Assembly (NCBI GenBank): GCA_025451235.1
Contig: JANWKT010000028.1
Location: 62,001 to 126,000 of the forward strand
Origin: Flavobacteriales bacterium
GTDB taxonomy: Bacteria; Bacteroidota; Bacteroidia; CAIKAF01
Reading direction: 5' to 3'
DNA: 64,000 bases
Made by a program: the position numbers and the translations under genes. How positions within the stretch are numbered: position 1 is the first letter of the stretch; each line of letters starts with the position of its first letter. The notes beneath the pieces were generated by a model, which saw nothing but the letters and a program-made list of their open reading frames with translations, was not told the origin of the DNA and searched no databases. Positions 1 through 8,075 of this stretch are shown here, piece by piece.

Positions 1-224
1 ATATGGGATTTATTATTATATTATTAACAGGAGATATCCGCATTGGACTGATCCTATTTTCGCTCAACTCCTTGTCCATCGGCCTATTCAATGGATTATG
101 GGTCAACAAATTAGGTGAAAAAGGTCTAATTTTGTTAACTCCCTTCCTCGATTTTATTTATACATTCGTACAACCGATTTTTCTGGTTAAAAGTTGGGTA
201 AGAAAAAAAGATGAATGGAACTAG
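1..224 (+). CDS. C-terminal end of a membrane protein, probably a family 2 glycosyltransferase (partial)
   Basis: Seventy-odd residues are visible; the frame is open to the window edge, so the gene most likely begins outside. The segment has two hydrophobic stretches and a short basic tail (KSWVRKKDEWN). A hydrophobic pair followed by a basic tail is common at the C-terminus of Bacteroidota membrane glycosyltransferases, and that family resemblance is the only basis for the name. The stop overlaps the start of the sigma factor gene by 10 nt, so the two are probably co-transcribed. The function is not secure from this fragment alone. Confidence 0.5.
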   Translation, partial: MGFIIILLTGDIRIGLILFSLNSLSIGLFNGLWVNKLGEKGLILLTPFLDFIYTFVQPIFLVKSWVRKKDEWN

Positions 225-820
225 ATAACTTATCATATAGGGCAAGATCGGATTACGAATTGGTTCTGAAAGCAACAGAGCAAGGCGATCAGGCAGCCTA
301 TGCTGAATTGATGGGCAGATATAAAGATTCTATCTATTATTTATTTTTTAAAATGGTAAATAATAAAGATGATGCGGAGGATTTGATGATTGAGTCTTTT
401 GGTAAAGCTTTCCGAAATCTTCATCATTATCAACCTACCTATGCTTTTAGTACCTGGCTATTCCGCATTGCCACCAATAATGGGATCGATCATATCCGCA
501 AAAAGAAAGTAGATACTTTTTCTATTGATAAGAATATTGCAGGTAGCGACGGAGATGATATGAAGATCGACATTAAATCTTCCAGTCTCGATCCTGAAGA
601 AGAACTCATTACAGAGCAGAAAAAATTATTGGTAAAGGAATTGGTAGATAAGCTAAAACCCAAATACCGGCAATTGATCGAAATGAGGTATTACGATGAA
701 CTTTCGTACGAAGAAATTGCAGAGAAACTGGAAATGCCCCTTGGAACCGTAAAGGCCCAGTTATTCAGGGCCAAGGACCTGCTATATAATATCATGAAAT
801 CAAATAAAGGCAAGATCTGA
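215..820 (+). CDS. ECF-type RNA polymerase sigma factor (sigma-70 family)
   Basis: A 201-residue sigma factor with region 2 at about residues 24-95 (DAEDLMIESF, then FSTWLFRIATN, the -10 binding helix) and region 4 at about 135-190. Region 4 carries the helix-turn-helix core ELSYEEIAEKLEMPLGTVKA and ends in QLFRAKDLL. Length and domain order are those of ECF sigma factors, which direct RNA polymerase to a small set of envelope or stress promoters. No anti-sigma factor gene is adjacent: the next gene is rsmG, 11 nt downstream. The start overlaps the preceding gene by 10 nt. Confidence 0.93.
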   Translation: MELDNLSYRARSDYELVLKATEQGDQAAYAELMGRYKDSIYYLFFKMVNNKDDAEDLMIESFGKAFRNLHHYQPTYAFSTWLFRIATNNGIDHIRKKKVDTFSIDKNIAGSDGDDMKIDIKSSSLDPEEELITEQKKLLVKELVDKLKPKYRQLIEMRYYDELSYEEIAEKLEMPLGTVKAQLFRAKDLLYNIMKSNKGKI

Positions 821-831
821 TAGTGTAAACG

Positions 832-1452
832 ATGCCAGATATTATTAGAAAATATTTTCCTGAGTTAGATGAAAATATTTTATCCCAAATAGAAAAAGCA
901 GCCGCCGCTTATAAAGAATGGAATGAAAAGATAAATGTGATCTCCCGAAAAGATATCGATCATCTTTATTTGCACCATTTTCTTCATAGCATGTCGATTC
1001 TCAAATGCATGAGTTTTGATCCTGGAACAAAGTTTATAGATGTAGGCACCGGGGGAGGTTTCCCGGGAGTACCGCTGGCCATTTGCTTACCTGATTGTGA
1101 TTTTTTGCTGGTTGATTCAATAGGCAAAAAACTAAAAGTAGTAGAGGGAGTATGTGAATCAGCCGGTATTAAAAATGTTAAAACCTTACATAGCCGGATA
1201 GAACAAGTAAAGGGACAAGCGGATTTTATAACTGGAAGGGCCGTAGAAACCTTGAAAGAATTTTATGATCATGTACATCATCTCATTCCTAAAAAACAAA
1301 CTGGAAAAGAAAAAGGCATCCTGTATTTAAAAGGAGGTGAATTAAAGGAGGAGATCAAAGAACTTAAAAAGCCGGTTCAGGGGTACAGCTTATTCCAAAA
1401 AATCCCAGAACCTTATTTTGAGACGAAAAGACTCATTTATATTCCTATCTGA
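832..1452 (+). CDS. rsmG: 16S rRNA (guanine-527-N7)-methyltransferase RsmG
   Basis: RsmG methylates N7 of G527 in 16S rRNA using S-adenosylmethionine. The 206 residues are the usual length. The Rossmann SAM-binding loop FIDVGTGGGFPGVP is at residues 68-81, followed by the acidic end of strand 2 (LLVDSIGKK) and the family motif GRAVETL near 141. It lies 11 nt after the sigma factor gene and is probably in its operon. Loss of RsmG gives low-level streptomycin resistance in other bacteria. Nothing looks broken. Confidence 0.95.
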   Translation: MPDIIRKYFPELDENILSQIEKAAAAYKEWNEKINVISRKDIDHLYLHHFLHSMSILKCMSFDPGTKFIDVGTGGGFPGVPLAICLPDCDFLLVDSIGKKLKVVEGVCESAGIKNVKTLHSRIEQVKGQADFITGRAVETLKEFYDHVHHLIPKKQTGKEKGILYLKGGELKEEIKELKKPVQGYSLFQKIPEPYFETKRLIYIPI

Positions 1453-1634
1453 TAACCATTCCATTTCAATAAACGTTTCCTCTTACAATAATCTGTTGAT
1501 TTTAGTTGACCATCGGTAAGTTTATTAGAATCAAAAACACCTGTATAACAGCTATTTAACTGTTACAAAACCCCCAAGAGATAATTAGCCCCTCCTTCAA
1601 AAAAAAAGCAGCCGGCCAAGGTTATTAATCTTTT

Positions 1635-1642
1635 TATATTTG
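1635..1642 (+). promoter_or_regulatory. Putative Bacteroidota -7 element (TATATTTG)
   Basis: TATATTTG fits the Bacteroidota -7 consensus TAnnTTTG exactly and lies 24 nt before the start of the membrane protein gene at 1666. No clear -33 TTTG is seen at the usual spacing. Confidence 0.5.
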
Positions 1643-1665
1643 GGGCTAACCTTATCGATTTTGTT

Positions 1666-2670
1666 ATGATTGTATTTATCTGGTCACGTTCAGGAATTTT
1701 AGTTCCCATTTTCTTTTTTCTAAGTGCTTGGCTCATTGGATATGCATACGATGATCATACGATAAAAAACGGACCATATATGGGCTTCGTTTTTTTATCT
1801 ACAAGTATCCTTGTCCTTATACAGGCCTTGATGGTCAAAGCAATGCAAAGTGCACCCTCCGAAGAAGGAGCTGAACAAGCCGAACCTAAGCCCAAAGGCA
1901 GGCACACCTTTTTTTATATCCCCGTTTTTTACTGGGGATTATTGACTGCCGGTTTATGTATTTATTTTTTTGTATCCGGAGGAATTGGCAACCCTAAAAA
2001 AAGATCAAATGACTCTTATGTGAGCACTTCAAAAAAGGAGGAGGAAAAACCCAAGCGGATCATTAATTTCCTGAACCCTACCGCAGATACTTTATATTGC
2101 TATATAGGTGAGCCAGGTGGAAATGAGCGAAAAGAAAAAATAGGACCTAACACATACTCGAGTTTAGAAGTAGATCCCGGAGAATATTTGTTCGGAGCGT
2201 TTGATTTGGACAATAACCTGGTTTACAGTCACGCTGACGAGTACGAAAAGGATCAGTCAAAATACCACCGGGTTAAAGAGAAAGATGGGAAAGTGTTTTA
2301 TTACAGGATTGTCTCCTCACCCACACCTGAAAAAACAGATTACGATGAGGCCTGGTATGTAATGGATGGCAAAAAACAACTCATCATGATCGATGTGACT
2401 GATATTTGTTTTGCCGACAGGACCAAAAAGGATATTACCGGAGTTAATTGGAGGGACCATATCGTTGAAGAATATGATCCCGGAGATCTGATCGAACCTC
2501 TGGCAGGATCTGGGAGTCAAACCAATTGTACGGTTCTGAATCTGGGTGAGGATATTCCTACACGTGCCAAATCTGGGAAGCTGGTATATTGGATGACTTC
2601 TTTTTCCAGGGATATAAAAATAACCGATGAGGTGATTGAGCAAAAAATAATAGGGAAGATATTCGATTAG
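1666..2670 (+). CDS. Membrane protein of unknown function with a soluble C-terminal domain
   Basis: A 334-residue protein with three predicted membrane segments (about residues 3-25, 38-58 and 84-105). Between the second and third is a short charged linker rich in Glu, Pro and Lys. A soluble domain of about 210 residues follows, rich in Asp, Lys and Tyr, with no signature I recognise. Residues from about 135 (INFLNPTADTLYCYIGEPG) look like the start of a beta-rich domain. It has its own putative promoter and stands alone between rsmG and the gamma carbonic anhydrase-like gene. Confidence 0.75.
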   Translation: MIVFIWSRSGILVPIFFFLSAWLIGYAYDDHTIKNGPYMGFVFLSTSILVLIQALMVKAMQSAPSEEGAEQAEPKPKGRHTFFYIPVFYWGLLTAGLCIYFFVSGGIGNPKKRSNDSYVSTSKKEEEKPKRIINFLNPTADTLYCYIGEPGGNERKEKIGPNTYSSLEVDPGEYLFGAFDLDNNLVYSHADEYEKDQSKYHRVKEKDGKVFYYRIVSSPTPEKTDYDEAWYVMDGKKQLIMIDVTDICFADRTKKDITGVNWRDHIVEEYDPGDLIEPLAGSGSQTNCTVLNLGEDIPTRAKSGKLVYWMTSFSRDIKITDEVIEQKIIGKIFD

Positions 2671-2747
2671 TATAAACCATCAATGACCTTAGTTTGAGAA
2701 TTTAAGGAGAAAGCGGTCGGGGTGAATCGACCCGCCAGAAAAAATCC

Positions 2748-2755
2748 TATCTTTA
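2748..2755 (+). promoter_or_regulatory. Putative -7 element (TATCTTTA)
   Basis: TATCTTTA lies 19 nt before the start codon at 2775. The same octamer precedes several other genes here (12410 plus strand; 20371 and 29469 minus strand), which suggests it is the common local form of TAnnTTTG. Confidence 0.4.
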
Positions 2756-2774
2756 TGTTCAAATAAAATTCACC

Positions 2775-3287
2775 ATGGCCATTATCCGGGAAATCCTTGG
2801 AAAAACCCCACAATTTGGTAAAGACTGCTGGTTAGCGGAAACAGCTGTGATCACCGGAGATTTTATTTGTGGTGATGATTGTACGTTCTGGTATAATGCG
2901 GTAATAAGAGGAGATGTACATTATATAAAAATGGGGAATAAAGTAAATGTACAGGACAATGCCACCGTACATGCTACTTATCAAAAAGCTCCAACGAATA
3001 TTGGAAACAATGTTTCCATCGCCCATAATGCTATTGTACATGGCTGCACCATACACGACAATGTTTTGATAGGGATGGGAGCCATCGTCATGGATCATGC
3101 CGTGGTCCATTCCAATTCCATTATCGGAGCAGGCGCAGTAGTTTTAGAAAATACGGTTGTAGAAAGTGGCTGTATCTATGCAGGCAATCCGGCCAAAAAA
3201 ATAAAAGAGGTGGATGAAGAACATGTAAAAGGATTAATTGAAAGGATTGCCAATAGCTATGTGAAGTATGCTGGTTGGTACAAGTAA
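2775..3287 (+). CDS. Gamma carbonic anhydrase family protein (hexapeptide-repeat, YrdA/PaaY type)
   Basis: A 170-residue left-handed beta-helix protein of the gamma carbonic anhydrase-like family. The hexapeptide rhythm runs from about residue 20 to 135. Three histidines placed as the usual zinc ligands are visible: H66 (NATVHATYQ), H84 (SIAHNAIVHG) and H89. Family members form trimers with zinc at the interfaces; many are annotated as carbonic anhydrases but have little measured activity, so the reaction here is uncertain. It is a single gene whose stop lies 2 nt from the end of the convergent LysE-family gene. Confidence 0.9.
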   Translation: MAIIREILGKTPQFGKDCWLAETAVITGDFICGDDCTFWYNAVIRGDVHYIKMGNKVNVQDNATVHATYQKAPTNIGNNVSIAHNAIVHGCTIHDNVLIGMGAIVMDHAVVHSNSIIGAGAVVLENTVVESGCIYAGNPAKKIKEVDEEHVKGLIERIANSYVKYAGWYK

Positions 3288-3288
3288 A

Positions 3289-3948
3289 TTATTTTACGAT
3301 ATACTTCAATACTACTATTACCGACTGATTAATGACCAGAATACTAAAAACAACTCCAATAATAATATCCAGCCAGAATCTAATGGCTTGCAATCTTTTG
3401 GCAATAAATTTACTGAGGATACCATAAGTGAAGAAAGCAAGAAAGGTTCCTACTGTTGTCCCAGCTACATAGATAAGAATAGATGGCCAGGTATCTTTCA
3501 ATAAACCTTCATCCTTTGTTTTGGTAGCTAGTACAATAAAAAACGGGATGGCAATGGGATTTAATAATCCAACGATCAGCCCTTTACCAAAACTGCCCAC
3601 CCTTTTCTTCGTTTCGATGGGTACAACATTATTTTTTTTGTTTTTATAGATCCTATATGCTTTTCTGAAATAATTGATCCCTAAAAATAAAAAAACAGGA
3701 ATGATCGCAATATTAATAGCAAATGCAAGCCTGGGTGACTCCAGGAAAAAGGCAGTAAATTTTGCTCCCAGAAAAGATTGGAGAAACTCCACAATACAGG
3801 CTGCCAAGGCAAGATAGATTCCATATTTTAAGCCCTTCTTTACAGTAGCATCCAGTACACTTAAATTAATAATGCCCGGAGGCAAAGAAAAAACATAACT
3901 CCACCACAACCCCCAAAGAAAGGACATTAAATAAAAATTCTCTATCAT
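3289..3948 (-). CDS. LysE family translocator
   Basis: A 219-residue inner membrane protein with about six hydrophobic segments. The family's N-terminal signature PPGIINLSVLDATVKKG lies at about residues 23-39, and the conserved LLNPIAIPFFIVLATK segment is in the middle. LysE/RhtB proteins export amino acids and similar small molecules; the substrate cannot be read from sequence. The start overlaps the stop of the upstream ATP-grasp gene by 4 nt, so the two are translationally coupled and may share a substrate class, which is inference. Confidence 0.88.
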   Translation of the reverse strand: MIENFYLMSFLWGLWWSYVFSLPPGIINLSVLDATVKKGLKYGIYLALAACIVEFLQSFLGAKFTAFFLESPRLAFAINIAIIPVFLFLGINYFRKAYRIYKNKKNNVVPIETKKRVGSFGKGLIVGLLNPIAIPFFIVLATKTKDEGLLKDTWPSILIYVAGTTVGTFLAFFTYGILSKFIAKRLQAIRFWLDIIIGVVFSILVINQSVIVVLKYIVK

Positions 3949-4991
3949 GACTCTGCCAAGATACGATAAGCTTTCATTATTTTCAAATGAGCCCTCACCT
4001 CCTTTAAGGTCATGTACTTGATGCCTTTTGCATGGTTATAGGTCGAAATCTTATAAACCATTCTCCATTGGTTGATCAGGTCTCTCCAAGCGTGGACCAA
4101 TTTGTAATCCGGGTCATAAATATGCGCCGGTTCGGCCCCGCATCCGTTTAATTCAACAATAAAAATGTTCTTTCCTTCCTTTAGGTCTTCCTCATGCGTA
4201 GTCCTTAAATCATACCGGCAAAAATAAATCCCGGGGATCTGATCGGTGATCTTATCAAAAACTTCGTTTAACCGTGTATCGATCATACTGTTTCCATTAA
4301 TGAACTTGGTACCTCTGGCATGGTTGCCAATAGGTTCTAACTCCAGTTCTTCTTCTTCCCTTAAAACTTCGTCCATCCGGTTACCAAATTTGGCTTCTAA
4401 TTTTCCCCATTGCAATACAGCCCTGTTATTATTGCTCATCAGTTCCCGTAATGTTGATTTTCCATTTCCTTTAATATGCAGGAACTCTTTTTTAACCACC
4501 GAAAAAACTTTTCCCTTTTCCTCCCAAGGATATCTACGGTAAAATATCCCAAGTTCCATTTTAAAATCGCAAAATGGCTGAATGATATAGTCCACCTTGT
4601 TTTTTAGAATATATAATTCCAACTCTCCTTGATCATGGATCTTAGCTACCTGGAAGCCTTTTTCACCCCTGTCGGGCTTGCAAATAATCGGATAGGTCAA
4701 TTTATTTTCATGGAGGATTTTCTGTACGGAATCAAGGGGAGTTCCTGGTTTGATCAATAAGGTAATGGGTTTTAAATGGTCGGGAATGGTGTTAAATATT
4801 TCTATTTTAGATTCACCCATAAAACCACCGGTTACAATACCGGGGTTAGAGGCACTAAAAAAAAACGGACTGCGTGCCTTGATCGTGAGCCATACATAAT
4901 AAGCATACAATGGCAGGTAAACAATATACGAAGGCCAGTACTCCCAATGGAAAAGCCTGATGAAGAATTTCTTGTTCTTTAATCCTTTCAT
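3945..4991 (-). CDS. ATP-grasp protein, D-alanine-D-alanine ligase-like
   Basis: A 348-residue protein. After an N-terminal region with a hydrophobic Tyr-rich stretch (residues 14-36) comes an ATP-grasp fold: the lysine strand YPIICKPDRGEKGF near residue 100, a second nucleotide segment (YIIQPFCDFKMELGIFYRRYP), and the metal-binding motif FIVELNGCGAEP near 290. ATP-grasp ligases join a carboxylate to an amine through an acyl phosphate. Bacteroidota homologues are often named D-Ala-D-Ala ligase, but the N-terminus is unlike Ddl and the true substrate is unknown. It is coupled to the LysE-family exporter downstream. Confidence 0.82.
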   Translation of the reverse strand: MKGLKNKKFFIRLFHWEYWPSYIVYLPLYAYYVWLTIKARSPFFFSASNPGIVTGGFMGESKIEIFNTIPDHLKPITLLIKPGTPLDSVQKILHENKLTYPIICKPDRGEKGFQVAKIHDQGELELYILKNKVDYIIQPFCDFKMELGIFYRRYPWEEKGKVFSVVKKEFLHIKGNGKSTLRELMSNNNRAVLQWGKLEAKFGNRMDEVLREEEELELEPIGNHARGTKFINGNSMIDTRLNEVFDKITDQIPGIYFCRYDLRTTHEEDLKEGKNIFIVELNGCGAEPAHIYDPDYKLVHAWRDLINQWRMVYKISTYNHAKGIKYMTLKEVRAHLKIMKAYRILAES

Positions 4992-5005
4992 CGGTCCTGG
5001 ATCAA

Positions 5006-5707
5006 TTAACGAATGCTAACGGTTTTTTCTACATGATCCCGGGTAAGCAAATCATGATAGTTCATCCGGATCTCATTGGATGATTTTTGTACGGTTGTAA
5101 TACTAACTGTTTTTACAATAGGAAGGTCGAGCAGAAACCCATCTGGATTGTTAAGTCCATGAAAAAAGGAAAGCCCATCGGCAGTTATTTGAGTTTGGGT
5201 ATCTATCCAGGAATGGAATTTCAGGTCTTTTCCACTTGCTGTTTCTTCATCATATAAGGTACAGGATGACCATAAATGGGTTTCGTTTTCCTCTTTCATT
5301 TGAAAAAATTTCTCTTCCCCATCCCATTTCAACTCATACACCATTCCATTCTCGAGCATAATCAGGGTAAAGTTTTCTATGTTCTTCAAGTCTATTTTAT
5401 TGTGAAACTGAATCGCTGTCTCGTACGAAAAATACTCCATCAATATCAGACCCCTGCTTTTTCGGTAAGGGGGTTGATGTGAATGTTTGATAAAAGCACC
5501 ATTTAAAAGGCAGGCCACTTTGCCTTGGGTTGACATAGCTATCCAACTGCCTCCCGCTTTAGAGTCTTTGGGACAAATAATGGTACCTGCTTCAACGATG
5601 GTAGTTTCATCTCCAGGTTCATGAGTAACCCTTTCTGGGTTTTCATCGCGGTTAGAAGTAAGAATGAAATTGCCTGAGCCCAGAGGCACATAGCTTACTG
5701 TGCACAT
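5006..5707 (-). CDS. NRDE family protein (TANGO2-like)
   Basis: A 233-residue protein that begins MCTVSYVP, placing Cys2 at the mature N-terminus as in N-terminal-nucleophile-type proteins. It carries the family motif NRDE at residues 19-22 (LTSNRDENPER). The family includes eukaryotic TANGO2 and is widespread in bacteria; the biochemical function is not established, and heme handling has been proposed for TANGO2. The start overlaps the 3' end of the DinB gene by 13 nt, so the two are coupled. It ends 14 nt upstream of the ATP-grasp gene start, suggesting a four-gene minus-strand operon from DinB to LysE. Confidence 0.88.
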   Translation of the reverse strand: MCTVSYVPLGSGNFILTSNRDENPERVTHEPGDETTIVEAGTIICPKDSKAGGSWIAMSTQGKVACLLNGAFIKHSHQPPYRKSRGLILMEYFSYETAIQFHNKIDLKNIENFTLIMLENGMVYELKWDGEEKFFQMKEENETHLWSSCTLYDEETASGKDLKFHSWIDTQTQITADGLSFFHGLNNPDGFLLDLPIVKTVSITTVQKSSNEIRMNYHDLLTRDHVEKTVSIR

Positions 5708-6207
5708 GAGTTTTGCTGGAATTTAATGGTAGACGGAGCTACCCCAAATTCATTTTCCAATTCTACATGAGGGGCGGCTACCTTTACACCAATCTTTATG
5801 AGGGCCATATGGTGTATGGTGTGCTCAAGGTTATAAACCACCTCTCTTTTAACATTGGAAACTACAGTATCTACCAAGCTGGTTTGTGGATCATACGACA
5901 TATGAAGTTCAACCTGGTCATCAAGATTGATCTTTTGAAGTTCTGCAATAATATTTTGAACCGCAACGGCTGCTAGCTCAGGGTCAGTTTCAATATTCTT
6001 ATCTCTTTCACGCAGGTCATAGTTGATCATGCCCTGGTTATAGTTTTTAATCAAACAATGATAAAACTCAATAATATGACGGGTATGACCTCCAAGTGAA
6101 GAGCCATTAAATACATCCAGCGGCTTGGAATAGGTATTTGCATCTACTTGCTCCAAAAAGCGTAAGAGTGATTGCAAGGTAAGCCCGGTAGCCTGTAATA
6201 TCTGCAT
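5695..6207 (-). CDS. DinB family protein
   Basis: A 170-residue four-helix-bundle protein of the DinB/YfiT type. Metal-binding histidines are visible in GGHTRHIIEFYH (residues 40-51) and in the late helix EHTIHHMALIK near residue 128. DinB-like proteins are metal-dependent enzymes of varied role, including thiol-transferases; none can be assigned here. A putative promoter lies 24 nt upstream, so this is probably the first gene of the block running through the NRDE, ATP-grasp and LysE genes. Confidence 0.85.
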   Translation of the reverse strand: MQILQATGLTLQSLLRFLEQVDANTYSKPLDVFNGSSLGGHTRHIIEFYHCLIKNYNQGMINYDLRERDKNIETDPELAAVAVQNIIAELQKINLDDQVELHMSYDPQTSLVDTVVSNVKREVVYNLEHTIHHMALIKIGVKVAAPHVELENEFGVAPSTIKFQQNSCAQ

Positions 6208-6230
6208 AGGTTATCGAATGAAACTGGGGG

Positions 6231-6238
6231 CAAATGTA
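6231..6238 (-). promoter_or_regulatory. Putative -7 element for the DinB operon (TACATTTG on the minus strand)
   Basis: On the minus strand TACATTTG matches TAnnTTTG and lies 24 nt before the DinB start at 6207. No convincing -33 element is seen. Confidence 0.5.
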
Positions 6239-6323
6239 GCAATATTATTAATTTCTCCCTGATTATTGGGACTATTGACCCTAAATTTTCTTAATAAAAC
6301 CAGCTGTTTGTTCATCCCAGGGC

Positions 6324-6851
6324 TTAGTTTTGAACGCTTGAATCCTTCGAGGCCCCCGTCTGCCCTTCAATTACCATATCCATGTAGGCCTCAGGGTCTT
6401 GGAGCAGAAGAATGGCATTTTTTGCATCCCGGCACAGGGGGTGGGTAGGATAGGTCCTGATGAAAATATCGTACTCCGCTATGGACCTTAACATATCATG
6501 CTTCAAAAGGTCATAAACAATGGCCTTTTTAAATTGCATCAAAGGAGCCCGTATATCATCTGGGTATTCTTTCAGGAACTGGTTAATGAACCTAAGTGCC
6601 CCATCTGCATCATTGTTTAAAATACTGTACTCAGTGGCATTTATGATATAACTCTTGTTAATGGTATCCTGCGGATAGGCCTGGATATATTTTTCATACG
6701 ATCCAATTAACTGATCAGCCTTCTCCTTATTAAAACCCTTTGTTAAATCCTGTTCCTGCTTGTTCAGGTCCTTTTTTATTCTCACCTTTTTATCGGAACA
6801 GGATCCCAATAAAACAACCATCATGAGTATGATCAACGTCTTGTTCTTCAT
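6324..6851 (-). CDS. TPR-like lipoprotein of unknown function
   Basis: A 175-residue lipoprotein. The signal peptide MKNKTLIILMMVVLLGSCSDKK has a lipobox ending at Cys18. The mature part is mostly helical with a repeat rhythm resembling tetratricopeptide repeats (KADQLIGSYEKYIQAYPQD, then GALRFINQFLKEYPDD, then AEYDIFIRTYPTHP), each with a Tyr-Pro turn. TPRs usually mediate protein contacts. It lies 5 nt after def in the ruvX-def-lipoprotein run. The exact role is unknown. Confidence 0.82.
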   Translation of the reverse strand: MKNKTLIILMMVVLLGSCSDKKVRIKKDLNKQEQDLTKGFNKEKADQLIGSYEKYIQAYPQDTINKSYIINATEYSILNNDADGALRFINQFLKEYPDDIRAPLMQFKKAIVYDLLKHDMLRSIAEYDIFIRTYPTHPLCRDAKNAILLLQDPEAYMDMVIEGQTGASKDSSVQN

Positions 6852-6856
6852 CTTCC

Positions 6857-7417
6857 CTATTTGCGGTTAAAAAATCTCATTCTATAATGGATCTTCACGT
6901 CTCCTTTTACGATCTTATCCAATCGAGGCTTCAATAGCTTCTTTTTTAATGGGGGTAAAAGATCGGTAAATAACTTCCCTTCTATATGGTCATATTCATG
7001 TTGAATGATCCTTGCCGCCATTCCGGTATAGGTTTCTTCCAACAGTTCCCATTTTTCGTTATAATATTCAATCGTGATCACAGGCTTCCGGTCGATATCT
7101 TCCCTAATTCCGGGAACACTTAAACAGCCTTCGTTATATGGCCATTCCTTTCCAGTCTCCTCTAAAATAATAGGGTTGATAAATACTTTTTTGAAGTTGG
7201 CCAGTTCAGGCTCATCCTCCTCAAAAGTAGAAGCATCCACAATAAATAACCGCAGACTTTTTCCCACTTGTGGAGCAGCCAAACCCACTCCATTTGCATT
7301 GTACATGGTATCCCACATGTTTTTGATAAGTTCCTTTATATGTGGATCATTTTCCTCAATTTCTTCGCCTACTTTCCGAAGCACAGGATCTCCATATCCT
7401 ACTATTGGTAAAACCAT
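6857..7417 (-). CDS. def: Peptide deformylase
   Basis: Peptide deformylase removes the formyl group from the initiator methionine of new proteins. All three family motifs are intact: GVGLAAPQ at residues 43-50, EGCLS at 96-100 and HEYDH at 140-144. Metal ligands are Cys98, His140 and His144, with Glu141 as catalytic base. The 186 residues are the usual length. It lies between ruvX (5 nt upstream) and the TPR-like lipoprotein (5 nt downstream), an arrangement seen in other Bacteroidota. Confidence 0.97.
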   Translation of the reverse strand: MVLPIVGYGDPVLRKVGEEIEENDPHIKELIKNMWDTMYNANGVGLAAPQVGKSLRLFIVDASTFEEDEPELANFKKVFINPIILEETGKEWPYNEGCLSVPGIREDIDRKPVITIEYYNEKWELLEETYTGMAARIIQHEYDHIEGKLFTDLLPPLKKKLLKPRLDKIVKGDVKIHYRMRFFNRK

Positions 7418-7422
7418 CTTAA

Positions 7423-7842
7423 TTAAATTCTTTTTTTGTATTCCAGGTAGTTTTGTAAGAGAATGGTTGCACTTACCATGTCTACCGTTTTTTTGTTTTT
7501 CATTTCCCTTTTACCAGCACCTGCCATTTTCATGGTTTGCATAGCTATCTTACTGGTAAAACGTTCATCATAAAATTCCATACCAATGTCACCAAAGGTC
7601 CTTTTTATTTTTTCGGCCACTTTCTGGATCAATTCCCAGCTCTCACTTTCGGTAAAGTTCATTTGCATAGGTTTTCCCACAACAAAGAGTTCTACCTTTT
7701 CAGTAGCCATATACTTTTTTAAATAAGGAACCAGCTCATTCGTATCAATTCCCTCCAAACCGGTAGCTATCATCTGTAAAGGATCGGTAACAGCAATGCC
7801 TGTTCGTTTACCTCCAATATCCAACGCTAAAATTCTTGCCAC
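7423..7842 (-). CDS. ruvX: Holliday junction resolvase-like protein RuvX/YqgF
   Basis: A 139-residue RNase H-fold protein of the RuvX/YqgF family. The first acidic residue is in LALDIGGKRTGIAV (Asp8), followed by VVGKPM, FYDERFTS and a C-terminal acidic segment KKTVDMVSATILLQ. Family members act in pre-16S rRNA end processing or as putative Holliday junction resolvases, and most bacteria need one copy. First gene of the run ruvX-def-lipoprotein; the divergent spacer upstream holds the palindrome and G-tract described at 7925. Confidence 0.93.
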   Translation of the reverse strand: MARILALDIGGKRTGIAVTDPLQMIATGLEGIDTNELVPYLKKYMATEKVELFVVGKPMQMNFTESESWELIQKVAEKIKRTFGDIGMEFYDERFTSKIAMQTMKMAGAGKREMKNKKTVDMVSATILLQNYLEYKKRI

Positions 7843-7924
7843 CGGGTTATGTTAGGATACAAATTTAATAAAAAAGCCAATGGATCACTTAAATGGGGCG
7901 GCTGAACCTTGCTTCCTGACAGCT

Positions 7925-7965
7925 TCCCGATAGCTATCGGGAGGGAGGGAGGGAGGTAGGTAGGG
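7925..7965. repeat. 18-bp perfect palindrome running into a G-quadruplex-type G tract
   Basis: TCCCGATAGCTATCGGGA at 7925-7942 is a perfect palindrome. Its right arm merges into four GGG runs separated by single A residues (7939-7953), which meets the strict pattern for an intramolecular G-quadruplex on the plus strand, then GG-TA-GG-TA-GGG. The site is in the 233-bp divergent spacer between ruvX and the gene at 8076. It could be a REP-type element or a structure affecting both promoters. Confidence 0.75.
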
Positions 7966-8075
7966 ACGCTATACTCCTCACCTATGGTTGAAGCTTGGGA
8001 AGAGAGGTATCGCTCCAACCGTGCTCCGTCTTGGCGGGTATGTAATTCGGTCATAAAAAATATTACTTTTAAATC

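Noticed and set aside
7827-8054. 75-residue minus-strand ORF in the ruvX upstream spacer
   Set aside because: It overlaps the ruvX start and reads through the palindrome and G tract (Pro-Ser-Leu-Pro codons). Composition and context fit repeat DNA, not a protein.
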